From Gammaproteobacteria bacterium (GTDB lineage Bacteria > Pseudomonadota > Gammaproteobacteria > UBA6429 > Thiohalophilaceae), in NCBI GenBank assembly GCA_011052165.1, contig DRJN01000054.1, positions 1 through 6,287 on the forward strand: DNA of 6,287 nucleotides. Direction: 5' to 3'. This document shows, piece by piece, positions 1-5,946 of the stretch. Numbering within the stretch: the first letter of the stretch is position 1; every line of letters starts with the position of its first letter. The notes below the pieces were generated by a model that saw only the letters and a list, made by a program, of their open reading frames with translations, was not told the origin of the DNA and searched no databases. The translations under genes and the position numbers were made by a program.

Positions 1-178
1 CAGGCAACCAGCTGTCCAGCAGGTTGGAAAATTCGTTGCCGAGAAACCAGATCAAGGCGGCAAACAGCAGACTGTTGATCAAAAGAGGAATGATCACAAA
101 AGGCCGGATGCTCGGCCTGTTGATCAGTCGCAGGCCTTTCGCCACATAGGCGGCGCCGGACAGGGGGTTACTTATCAT
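1..178 (-). CDS. cysZ: CysZ-like sulfate uptake membrane protein (EI24 family), N-terminal part only
   Basis: The reading frame starts at ATG 178-176 and runs off the left edge after 59 complete codons. CysZ is an inner-membrane protein that supports sulfate uptake for cysteine synthesis. The visible protein begins MISNPLSGAAYVAKGLRLI, continues with a Pro-Ser-Ile-Arg-Pro-Phe stretch, and then has a hydrophobic segment around residues 28-47 (VIIPLLINSLLFAALIWFLG), the expected first membrane helix. From memory, the E. coli CysZ N-terminus has the same pattern: a Gly before a Lys-Leu pair, then an Arg-Phe-Val-Ile-x-Pro-Leu-Leu-x-Asn core. A weak ribosome site, GGAAA (190-186), precedes the ATG by 7 bases, and no in-frame ATG, GTG or TTG lies nearby upstream. 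Location next to the smc/zipA region fits the cysZ-zipA neighbourhood of gammaproteobacteria. The rest of the gene is outside the window. Confidence 0.87.
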   Translation of the reverse strand, partial: MISNPLSGAAYVAKGLRLINRPSIRPFVIIPLLINSLLFAALIWFLGNEFSNLLDSWLP

Positions 179-237
179 GACGGTGTTTCCATTGTGTGCT
201 GTTGTCAGTAAATGACGGGTTTTCCTCTGGACTTCGC

Positions 238-276
238 GCTTCGCTCTACCCATCCTGCAAGGGGCACAAACGAGAG
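238..276 (-). repeat. Partial REP-like element with its spacer (copy of 451-489)
   Basis: This 39-base stretch matches 451-489 at 34 of 39 positions without gaps. It starts with the REP-like arm GCTTCGCTCTACCCAT and continues into a GCAAG-x-GG-x-ACAA-x-CGAGAG tail. In the second copy the tail leads directly into an opposing GTAGGATGGGT element. Here the sequence diverges after CGAGAG and the opposing element is absent, so this looks like a truncated or eroded copy of the same composite unit. Confidence 0.75.
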
Positions 277-318
277 CTAAATAAGCGTTTCAAATACCTG
301 GTCACGTATGAATTTCCA

Positions 319-364
319 CGTTCGTGGTGAAGTCCTGAGTCCTTCGACAAGCTCAGGACGAACG
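319..364. repeat. Hairpin repeat with TCCTTCGACAAG loop (non-GTAG family)
   Basis: A perfect 8-base inverted repeat, GTCCTGAG (332-339) and CTCAGGAC (352-359), encloses the 12-base loop TCCTTCGACAAG, which itself can pair CTT with AAG. An outer inverted repeat, CGTTCGT (319-325) and ACGAACG (358-364), brackets it, overlapping the inner arm by two bases, so the two pairings compete. I recognise the GTTCGT/CTTGTCGAAG/GACGAAC vocabulary as a dispersed intergenic repeat type seen in several proteobacteria; that is memory, not a search result. There is no T-run after either arm, so it is not a standard intrinsic terminator. Confidence 0.75.
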
Positions 365-411
365 GCTATTCCTTATGAACGGCTATTCCTTTAGGACGAA
401 CGGCCATTCCT
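360..411. repeat. Three short direct repeats, GAACGGCTATTCCT type
   Basis: GAACGGCTATTCCTTA (360-375) is followed by GAACGGCTATTCCTT (377-391) and a diverged GAACGGCCATTCCT (398-411). The spacing between starts is 17 and then 21 bases. The first copy overlaps the outer arm of the neighbouring hairpin repeat, which suggests that the tail of that element was duplicated locally. Confidence 0.75.
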
Positions 412-415
412 AAAG
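389..415. repeat. Perfect 8-bp inverted repeat, CTTTAGGA/TCCTAAAG
   Basis: CTTTAGGA (389-396) pairs exactly with TCCTAAAG (408-415) across an 11-base loop containing the third GAACGGC copy. It could form a small hairpin in transcripts running from the kinase toward cysZ. No T-run follows on either strand, so a terminator role is not supported. Confidence 0.6.
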
Positions 416-445
416 TGTACGGGTATCTGGAACCGCTATGTTAGA

Positions 446-520
446 GTTTCGCTTCGCTCTACCCATACCGCAAGAGGTACAAGCGAGAGGTAGGATGGGT
501 AGAGCAAAGCGAAACCCATC
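446..520. repeat. Head-to-head pair of REP-like palindromes (BIME-like)
   Basis: The right-hand element (490-520) has a GTAG head (490-493), a perfect 7-base stem GATGGGT (494-500) with ACCCATC (514-520), and a 13-base loop. The left-hand arm 446-466 is its inverted copy: GTTTCGCTTCGCTCTACCCAT matches the reverse complement of 495-515 at 20 of 21 positions, but its own GATGGG arm and CTAC head are eroded. The 28 bases between the arms carry the CGCAAGAGGTACAAGCGAGAG spacer motif that recurs at 254-276. A GTAG head followed by an imperfect hairpin is the classic layout of REP sequences served by RAYT transposases. The right element ends 2 bases past the kinase stop codon. Confidence 0.8.
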
Positions 521-522
521 AA

Positions 523-1842
523 TCATTGTGTGTTGTGCCAGCCCCGTTTAGCCAGCAGAGCGGCGCCATAAGCCGCCTCGGTTTGTGTAGCCGTTAGTAC
601 CGGGATCTGCATCAATTGTTCCCTGATTTTACGCCAGGCTGAATTTTGACTGCCGCCGCCGCTGGTGTGGACGCAGGTGGGTTTTGGAGCACCAGCCTGC
701 TGGAGCCTGTCATAGCCGGTTTTTTCGATACGCGCCAGCGCTTCCAGCACACCCTGGAAAAATTGCACATCATCTTCGGGGCGCGGCGTTAACCTGGGCG
801 CCAGATCGGGATCATTGATGGGAAAACGTTCGCCACGGCGCGGTAGAGGGTAGTAGTCCAGTCCGGTTGGGCGATCGGGATCGAGCCGGGCCTGCATGTC
901 GGCCATCTGAGCATCGCTGAAATACTGGCGTAGCACGGCGCCCCCGCTGTTGGATGCGCCGCCACAAAGCCAGCGAAGTTCACTGTTAGGCGAGGGACTC
1001 AGATCAGGCAGAGGCTGGCTGTAAATACCGTATTCCGCTACAGCGACCGGCTGTTGGCTAATAATTTTCAGTACCAGGGTCGAACCCAGCGTGGTGACCG
1101 CGTCACCCGGCTGACGGGCGCCGGTAGCGAGAAACGCGGCGGTGCTATCGGTGGTACCGGTTACCATCAGACAGTCCTTGTTTAAACCAAAATATTGAGT
1201 CATATCGGCACTAACCGGTGCCAGCGGACTACCGGGGGGGCTGACTCTGGGCAGCCAGTCACGCTTCACCTTCAGCGCATCCAGCCAGTCAGGCCAGCAC
1301 TGATTTTGTACGTCGTAGCCGCTTTTCAGACTGTTGTTGACATCGCTGAAGCCGAAACGATCGCTGAGTTTGGCGGCAATCCAGTCGGCCTGATGCAGAA
1401 AGTAACGAGCCTGGTGACTGAAGTTCTGTTTTTGCAGCCAGAGCAGTTTGGCCAGTCCGGAACTGGCCGAGGTGACGGCGGCTGCCCCGTGAGGGGCAAT
1501 TTTCCGGATGCGGGCGGCTTCAGCAAAGGCGCGGGTATCGTTATACATCAGTGCCGGATGCAGGGGTTGACCATCACAGTCGCAGAGCAGAACAGTACCC
1601 GAGGTGGCGTCACTGCTGATGGCTTTGATTTGGCCGGGATCAATTTTAGCGAATAGCCGGGTGAGCACCTGAACAACAGCCTGCCACCAGATTTCAGCAT
1701 CCTGTTCGATAGTTTTATCCCGCTGTATCGGAGCAGGCAATGACACACCGTGCTGGGCAACAGGCGTGCCTGAGGCATCGATGGCAATGACCCGGCAGCC
1801 GGAAGTCCCGATATCAAGACCAAGGAAAAGAGCGGCGTTCAA
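523..1842 (-). CDS. FGGY-family carbohydrate kinase, D-ribulose kinase/SePSK-like
   Basis: Predicted cytoplasmic ATP-dependent sugar kinase of 439 residues. The N-terminal ATP-binding fold has LGLDIGTSG (D10, T13). The DATSGTVLLCD segment (78-88) and MYNDTR (99-104) match the sugar pocket of the cyanobacterial SePSK/plant XK-1 group, later described as D-ribulose kinases. TGTTDSTAAF (228-237) carries the likely catalytic base D232, and TLGST (251-255), GGASN (294-298) and GGGSQN (395-400) follow in the expected order. LDYYPLPRRGERFPI (328-342) is also typical of this branch, and length is close to the family norm. The start is a TTG (1842-1840) whose last two bases lie in the queF stop codon TGA (1841-1839). 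No other start codon fits the conserved N-terminus, and a GAGG lies about 13 bases upstream, so translational coupling to queF is likely. FGGY assignment is firm; the substrate (D-ribulose rather than xylulose) is inferred from resemblance alone. Confidence 0.92.
   Translation of the reverse strand: MNAALFLGLDIGTSGCRVIAIDASGTPVAQHGVSLPAPIQRDKTIEQDAEIWWQAVVQVLTRLFAKIDPGQIKAISSDATSGTVLLCDCDGQPLHPALMYNDTRAFAEAARIRKIAPHGAAAVTSASSGLAKLLWLQKQNFSHQARYFLHQADWIAAKLSDRFGFSDVNNSLKSGYDVQNQCWPDWLDALKVKRDWLPRVSPPGSPLAPVSADMTQYFGLNKDCLMVTGTTDSTAAFLATGARQPGDAVTTLGSTLVLKIISQQPVAVAEYGIYSQPLPDLSPSPNSELRWLCGGASNSGGAVLRQYFSDAQMADMQARLDPDRPTGLDYYPLPRRGERFPINDPDLAPRLTPRPEDDVQFFQGVLEALARIEKTGYDRLQQAGAPKPTCVHTSGGGSQNSAWRKIREQLMQIPVLTATQTEAAYGAALLAKRGWHNTQ
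1839..1842 (-). promoter_or_regulatory. Stop/start overlap TTGA coupling queF to the kinase
   Basis: On the minus strand the bases TTGA contain both the kinase start TTG (1842-1840) and the queF stop TGA (1841-1839). This four-base overlap is the standard layout for re-initiation by the same ribosome. With the rare TTG start and a poorly spaced GAGG, kinase output probably depends on queF translation. Confidence 0.7.
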
Positions 1843-2228
1843 GGTAGCTGGACGACCTCGGCGGCGACCCAGCCGGGCTGGCGGTGTTCGACCACTACGC
1901 GGGTGTAAATACCGCCGCGAACATTGAATTTTGCTGTCAGACGCATGAAGCGGGGCGCACAGGCCGTGACCAGATCGTCAAGAATAGTGTTGGTGACTTT
2001 CTCGTGAAAGGCGCCTTCCTCACGATAGGCCCAGATGTAGCGTTTCAGCGCCTTGAGTTCCACGCAGGCCTGGTCCGGCACGTATTCCAGGTGCAGGGTG
2101 GCGAAGTCCGGCTGGCCGGTTTTCGGACACAGGCAGGTAAATTCAGGCATATCGATGTAGATGACGTAATCCCGCTCCGGCATCGGATTATCAAAGGTTT
2201 CGAGCGTTTTACTGGGCAGATCCGGCAT
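1839..2228 (-). CDS. queF: NADPH-dependent 7-cyano-7-deazaguanine reductase (preQ1 synthase), short type I form
   Basis: QueF reduces the nitrile of preQ0 to the aminomethyl group of preQ1, using NADPH, in the synthesis of queuosine for tRNA wobble position 34. The 129-residue protein has the catalytic motif FTCLCPKTGQPDF (30-42), where C34 is the expected thioimide-forming cysteine and D41 the partner acid. The 7-residue spacing equals that of C55/D62 in B. subtilis QueF. The QueF signature ELKALKRYIW (57-66), FHE (74-76, substrate-binding Glu) and RGGI (104-107) follow. The length fits the single-domain type rather than the roughly 280-residue E. coli form. The start ATG (2228-2226) precedes the LPSK-x-LETF-x-NP opening common in short QueFs. 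No Shine-Dalgarno sequence is visible: the leader is the pyrimidine-rich heptad array. The gene is first in a minus-strand pair with the kinase and divergent from smc. Confidence 0.96.
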   Translation of the reverse strand: MPDLPSKTLETFDNPMPERDYVIYIDMPEFTCLCPKTGQPDFATLHLEYVPDQACVELKALKRYIWAYREEGAFHEKVTNTILDDLVTACAPRFMRLTAKFNVRGGIYTRVVVEHRQPGWVAAEVVQLP

Positions 2229-2231
2229 GGG

Positions 2232-2273
2232 CGCTAAGATACAAGATACGAGGGTCGAGGTACAAGGGAAAAG
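2232..2273 (-). repeat. Six degenerate 7-bp repeats (CTTGTAT type) reading toward queF
   Basis: Read on the minus strand in steps of seven, the sequence gives CTTTTCC (2273-2267), CTTGTAC (2266-2260), CTCGACC (2259-2253), CTCGTAT (2252-2246), CTTGTAT (2245-2239) and CTTAGCG (2238-2232). Every unit starts with CT, and the middle four fit CTYGWMY with few exceptions. The array ends 3 bases before the queF ATG and occupies the place where a promoter leader and ribosome site would normally be. Its function is unknown to me. Confidence 0.75.
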
Positions 2274-2280
2274 CGTTTAT

Positions 2281-2322
2281 CTTTCTTCTTGAATTTTGTA
2301 TCTTGGTTCCTGTATCTTTCCC
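2281..2322 (+). repeat. Six degenerate 7-bp repeats (CTTGTAT type) reading toward smc
   Basis: Read on the plus strand in steps of seven, the units are CTTTCTT (2281-2287), CTTGAAT (2288-2294), TTTGTAT (2295-2301), CTTGGTT (2302-2308), CCTGTAT (2309-2315) and CTTTCCC (2316-2322). The consensus is CTTGTAT, the same as the opposing array. A single heptad, 2274-2280, separates the two arrays, giving mirror symmetry across the intergenic region. The array stops 2 bases before the smc ATG. It leaves no room for a purine-rich ribosome site. Confidence 0.7.
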
Positions 2323-2324
2323 CG

Positions 2325-5300
2325 ATGCAACTCACCAAACTAAAACTCTCGGGATTCAAGTCTTTCGTCGACCCGACGACCGTCCCCCTACCCAGTCGGC
2401 TGATTGGCATAGTCGGTCCCAATGGCTCCGGCAAGTCCAATATTATTGATGCGGTGCGTTGGGTGATGGGGGAATCTTCCGCCAAGAACCTGCGCGGCGA
2501 TTCCATGGCCGATGTCATTTTCAATGGTTCTTCCAGCCGCAAACCGGTGGGTCAGGCCACAGTGGAACTGGTGTTCGACAATACGGACACAGCCGTGGGC
2601 GGCCAATATGCCCAGTACAATGAAATCGCCATTAAGCGCACGGTGACCCGGGATGGCCAGTCGGTCTATCATCTTAATGGCAGCCGCTGCCGCCGCCGTG
2701 ATATTACCGACATATTTCTGGGTACCGGGCTGGGGCCACGCAGCTACTCCATCATCGAACAGGGTACGATTTCACGCATCATTGAGTCCAAACCGGAAGA
2801 CATGCGGATATTCCTGGAAGAAGCCGCCGGAATTTCCAAATACAGGGAACGCCGTCGTGAGACCGAGAGCCGCATGCGCCACACGCGTGAAAATCTGGAC
2901 CGGCTCAACGATCTGCGCGAAGAACTGGGTAAGCAGCTGAATCGTCTCCAGCGCCAGGCGCGCACGGCGGAACGCTACAAAGTGCTGCGCGAAGAAGAAC
3001 GTCTGATGAAGGCGCAGTTGCAGGCCCTGCGCTGGATGGCGCTGAATGAACAGGCCGAAATGGCGGAAAACCGCATCCGTGAGCAGGAAGTCGAGCAGGA
3101 ATCGGCCATTGCCAGGCAGCGTAATACGGAAGCCGAGATCGAAAAGCAGCGTAGCCTGCACAGCGAAAGGAACGACGACTTCAACAAAATACAAAGCCGT
3201 TTCTATAGTGTGGGCGCCGACATCGCCCGGCTGGAGCAAACGGTGCAGCACGCGAAAGAACGCCGCCGGCAGCAGCAGCAGGATTTGGCGCAACTGGAAA
3301 AAGACGGCCAGGAAGCACAGGCTCATCAGGCGGCGGACAGCAAACGGATTGAAGAAATACAGGCGCAACTGACGCAACTGGAACCGCAACTGCAACAGGT
3401 CGAGGAAAGTAAAACGCTTTCCGCACAGCTTCTGGCCGAGGCCGAAGAGGCAATGCAAAGCTGGCAGGCTCAGTGGGAGGCTTTCAATCAGCAGGCTGCC
3501 GAGCCGGCGCAACAGGCTGAAGTGGAACGCACCCGGATCAGGCATCTGGAGCAGAATCTCGCGCGTTTGCAGCAGCGCCTGGAAAAAATACAGCAGGAAC
3601 TGGGGCAGCAGTCACCAGAGCAGTTGCAACAGGAAGTGGAACAATTGCAGCAGCAACAGACTGAGATAGAAGCCAGGGTGCAGCAGCAACAGGCCCTGTT
3701 GAGCGAAAAGCAGCAGCAGATCCGCGAATTGCGCGAGTCAGGCCACTCACTGAACAGCCGCCTGGATCAGGCGCGCAGTCAATTACAGAATCTGCGTGCG
3801 CGTCACGTCTCGCTGGAAGCGTTGCAGCAGGCTGCCCTGGGTAAGGAAGAAGGCGCCGTCAGTGAATGGTTGCAGGGGCAGCAACTGCAGGATGCGCCCC
3901 GCCTGGCGGAAGAACTAAAGGTAACCCCAGGCTGGGAAGCGGCGGTGGAATGCGTCCTGGGTTCCCATCTTGAAGCGGTCTGTGTCTCCGGGGTGGACCC
4001 CCTGGTATCGGTGATGGATGAGCTGAAAGAGGGGAGTCTGAACCTGTTCGATATTTCCGCCAGCGTGACGAGCGCTGAACATAACAAGGCGACACCGTTG
4101 ATGGACAGAGTCTCGGCGCCCTGGCCGCTGGCGCCTCTGCTGGGTGGTATTTATGCCGCAGAAACGCTGAATGACGCATTGAGCCTGCGCAGCCGGCTTG
4201 TTGATGGCGAATCCGTCGTAACCCAGGACGGGATCTGGCTGGGCGCTAACTGGTTGCGGGTGGTGCGTGATACCGACGAGAAGGCCGGGGTCTTACATCG
4301 TGAGCATGAGATTAAAACCCTGGTGGTCGATATTGAGGCGCAGCAGCAGATTGTTCAGAACCTGCAGACGCAACTTGAGACGGAACGCGAAAAACTACAG
4401 GAAGTGGAATACAGTCGTGACCGCGCCCAGACCGAATTCAACCAGACCAACCGTGCGCTGGCTGACAGCCGTTCCGTGCTCAGTGCTCGCACCGCCCGCA
4501 TCGAGCAGATCAAATCCCGCCAGGACAATCTGCAGCAGGAAATGCAGGAAGCTCATGAAGAAGTTGAAGCCGACAATAGGGAACTGGAGACGGCGCGTGG
4601 GCGTCTTCAGACGGCGCTGGATCGCATCACCGGGCTGGAGAACCAGCGCGCCGGGCTGATTGCAGAGCGTGATCAGCGGCAGAAGACCTTACACCAGGAG
4701 CGCAGCAAGGCGCAGGATGATCGGGATGTGGCGCAGGAAATCAAGATCCGTGCCCAGACTCTGCGCACGGAACTGAATTCTACCGAACAGGCGCTTCAAC
4801 GAGTGCAGAGTCAGATTTCCCATCTGTCCACCCGTGGTGAAGAATTGCAGGCGGCCTTGAGTGAGGCTGAAGCGCCACTGGCAGACGCGGCGGCCGAGCT
4901 GGAACAGTTGCTCGACCGTCGGGTAGGGGTGGAAAGCGAGATGCAGGAGGCCCGCGCCATGGTCGAAAATATCGAACATGAACTGCGGCAACGGGAAGAT
5001 GCGCGTACCCAGGCCGAACAGGCCGTGGAAGCCGTCCGCCAGGTACTGGAAGAAATTCGCATCGGCATGCAGGGGATCAAAGTGCGCCGGCAGACGCTGG
5101 AAGAGCAGATTGGCGAGTCTGGTTTTAACCTGATGCAATTACAGGAAGAGATGCCGGAAGAGGCTGCTGAGGCGCAGTGGCAGGACAATGTTGAGGCGCT
5201 GGCGCAGAAGATTTCCCGCCTTGGCCCCATCAATCTGGCGGCCATTGAAGAATTTGAACAGCAATCTGAACGCAAGCAATACCTGGATGCACAGGATAAG

Positions 5301-5834
5301 GATCTTAGCGAAGCGCTGGTGACGCTGGAGACCGCCATTCACAAGATCGACAAGGAAACGCGGACCCGTTTCAAGGAAACCTTCGACAAGGTTAATGCGG
5401 GCATCAAACGCCTGTTTCCGCGTCTGTTTGGCGGTGGCCACGCCTATCTTGAACTGACCGGGGATGATTTGCTCGACACCGGCGTGACGCTGATGGCGCG
5501 TCCGCCGGGCAAGCGTAATAGCACTATTCACCAGCTCTCCGGCGGTGAAAAGGCGATGGCGGCAGTGGTGCTGGTGTTTTCGATTTTTGAACTCAATCCC
5601 GCACCCTTCTGTATACTGGACGAGGTGGATGCGCCGCTGGATGACGCCAATGTCTCGCGTTACTGCGATATGCTGAAGGATATGTCGAAGCAGACCCAGT
5701 TTATTTTCATCACGCATAATAAAGTGACCATGGAAGTGGCGCAGCAACTGACCGGTATCACCATGCATGAACCGGGCGTATCACGTCTGGTGGCCGTGGA
5801 CGTGGATGAGGCAGTGGAACTGGCGGCGGTGTAA
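2325..5834 (+). CDS. smc: Chromosome partition/condensation ATPase SMC
   Basis: SMC dimers, with ScpA and ScpB, load on DNA and organise and segregate the chromosome. The 1169-residue protein is a normal length. The N-terminal head has the Walker A motif GPNGSGKS (31-38) and a well-conserved block ending near EEAAGISKY. Residues of about 165-505 form the first coiled coil, with a very Gln-rich part around 425-465. About 507-660 is the globular hinge, including GWEAAVECVLGSHLEAV. About 665-960 is the returning coil. The C-terminal head has the LGPINLAAIEEF segment near 965, the ABC signature LSGGEKAM (1071-1078) and Walker B FCILDEVD (1095-1102) with catalytic E1100. I chose ATG 2325 because MQLTKLKLSGFKSF matches the usual SMC N-terminus; an in-frame TTG at 2289 would add 12 unlike residues encoded by the heptad repeats. 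No Shine-Dalgarno sequence precedes the ATG. A zipA-like gene follows, as in Pseudomonas. Confidence 0.98.
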   Translation: MQLTKLKLSGFKSFVDPTTVPLPSRLIGIVGPNGSGKSNIIDAVRWVMGESSAKNLRGDSMADVIFNGSSSRKPVGQATVELVFDNTDTAVGGQYAQYNEIAIKRTVTRDGQSVYHLNGSRCRRRDITDIFLGTGLGPRSYSIIEQGTISRIIESKPEDMRIFLEEAAGISKYRERRRETESRMRHTRENLDRLNDLREELGKQLNRLQRQARTAERYKVLREEERLMKAQLQALRWMALNEQAEMAENRIREQEVEQESAIARQRNTEAEIEKQRSLHSERNDDFNKIQSRFYSVGADIARLEQTVQHAKERRRQQQQDLAQLEKDGQEAQAHQAADSKRIEEIQAQLTQLEPQLQQVEESKTLSAQLLAEAEEAMQSWQAQWEAFNQQAAEPAQQAEVERTRIRHLEQNLARLQQRLEKIQQELGQQSPEQLQQEVEQLQQQQTEIEARVQQQQALLSEKQQQIRELRESGHSLNSRLDQARSQLQNLRARHVSLEALQQAALGKEEGAVSEWLQGQQLQDAPRLAEELKVTPGWEAAVECVLGSHLEAVCVSGVDPLVSVMDELKEGSLNLFDISASVTSAEHNKATPLMDRVSAPWPLAPLLGGIYAAETLNDALSLRSRLVDGESVVTQDGIWLGANWLRVVRDTDEKAGVLHREHEIKTLVVDIEAQQQIVQNLQTQLETEREKLQEVEYSRDRAQTEFNQTNRALADSRSVLSARTARIEQIKSRQDNLQQEMQEAHEEVEADNRELETARGRLQTALDRITGLENQRAGLIAERDQRQKTLHQERSKAQDDRDVAQEIKIRAQTLRTELNSTEQALQRVQSQISHLSTRGEELQAALSEAEAPLADAAAELEQLLDRRVGVESEMQEARAMVENIEHELRQREDARTQAEQAVEAVRQVLEEIRIGMQGIKVRRQTLEEQIGESGFNLMQLQEEMPEEAAEAQWQDNVEALAQKISRLGPINLAAIEEFEQQSERKQYLDAQDKDLSEALVTLETAIHKIDKETRTRFKETFDKVNAGIKRLFPRLFGGGHAYLELTGDDLLDTGVTLMARPPGKRNSTIHQLSGGEKAMAAVVLVFSIFELNPAPFCILDEVDAPLDDANVSRYCDMLKDMSKQTQFIFITHNKVTMEVAQQLTGITMHEPGVSRLVAVDVDEAVELAAV

Positions 5835-5839
5835 GGGAT

Positions 5840-5871
5840 GATGGGTTTCGCTATCGCTCTACCCATCCTAC
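5840..5871 (-). repeat. REP-like palindrome a (minus orientation)
   Basis: Stem GATGGGT (5840-5846) pairs perfectly with ACCCATC (5861-5867), followed by CTAC (5868-5871), the complement of a GTAG head. It begins 5 bases after the smc stop codon. It is the same family as 490-520, with the TTTCGCTnTCGCTCT-type loop. No T-run follows, so Rho-independent termination is not supported. Such hairpins can, however, protect the 3' end of an upstream mRNA. Confidence 0.8.
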
Positions 5872-5888
5872 GGGCTTTTAATATTAAT

Positions 5889-5919
5889 GTAGGATGGGGA
5901 GAACAAAGTGAAACCCATC
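5889..5919 (+). repeat. REP-like palindrome b (plus orientation)
   Basis: GTAG head (5889-5892), then stem GATGGG (5893-5898) with CCCATC (5914-5919) around a loop containing AACAAAGTGAA. It faces element a head to head. The spacer between the two heads contains a perfect 10-base palindrome, TTAATATTAA (5878-5887). CATCCTAC (5864-5871) and GTAGGATG (5889-5896) could also pair with each other, giving an alternative fold. Confidence 0.78.
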
Positions 5920-5946
5920 AAAATCATCCTACGGGTTCATGCTCGT

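Larger units (their letters stand above)
179..522. other. 344-base gene-free region rich in palindromic repeats
   Basis: This gap separates the kinase stop from the cysZ start; both flanking genes read leftward. It holds a truncated REP-like copy (238-276), a hairpin repeat of a different sequence family (319-364), three short direct repeats (360-411) with a nested hairpin (389-415), and an inverted pair of REP-like elements (446-520). I see no convincing coding frame, tRNA or U-tract terminator. The stretches 277-318 and 416-445 show nothing recognisable. Any cysZ promoter must lie here or further upstream, but I cannot point to one with confidence. Confidence 0.8.

Noticed and set aside
175..192. 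Five-codon mini-frame (METPS) whose TGA stop overlaps the cysZ ATG on the minus strand
   Set aside because: The ATGA overlap suggests coupling, but the mini-frame has no ribosome site and its GGAAA is better explained as the weak cysZ ribosome site.
490..520. REP-like hairpin as an intrinsic terminator for the kinase
   Set aside because: The 7-base stem has a long 13-base loop and no T-run follows on the minus strand.
179..522. CRISPR array
   Set aside because: The repeats are palindromic, of mixed families and irregular spacing, with no unique similar-length spacers between identical repeats.
1195..1656. Plus-strand open frame of 153 codons inside the kinase
   Set aside because: It is antisense to conserved FGGY motifs, and no protein family is recognisable.
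1884..2237. Plus-strand open frame of 117 codons over queF
   Set aside because: It is a shadow of queF, which has all its catalytic motifs on the other strand.
2289..2316. TTGAAT and TGTATC as a promoter for smc
   Set aside because: The second box matches only three of six consensus bases, lies within the heptad array, and would leave almost no leader before the ATG.
2289..2324. An upstream TTG start for smc that would add 12 residues
   Set aside because: The added residues are encoded by the heptad repeats and have no counterpart in SMC proteins; the conserved N-terminus begins at the ATG at 2325.
2772..3545. Minus-strand open frame of 257 codons inside smc
   Set aside because: It is antisense to conserved SMC coding sequence and has a Leu/Phe-rich composition typical of a Gln/Glu-rich coiled coil read backwards. 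No recognisable domain.
5139..5768. Minus-strand open frame of 209 codons inside smc
   Set aside because: It overlaps the SMC C-terminal head with its signature and Walker B motifs; no ribosome site or family resemblance.
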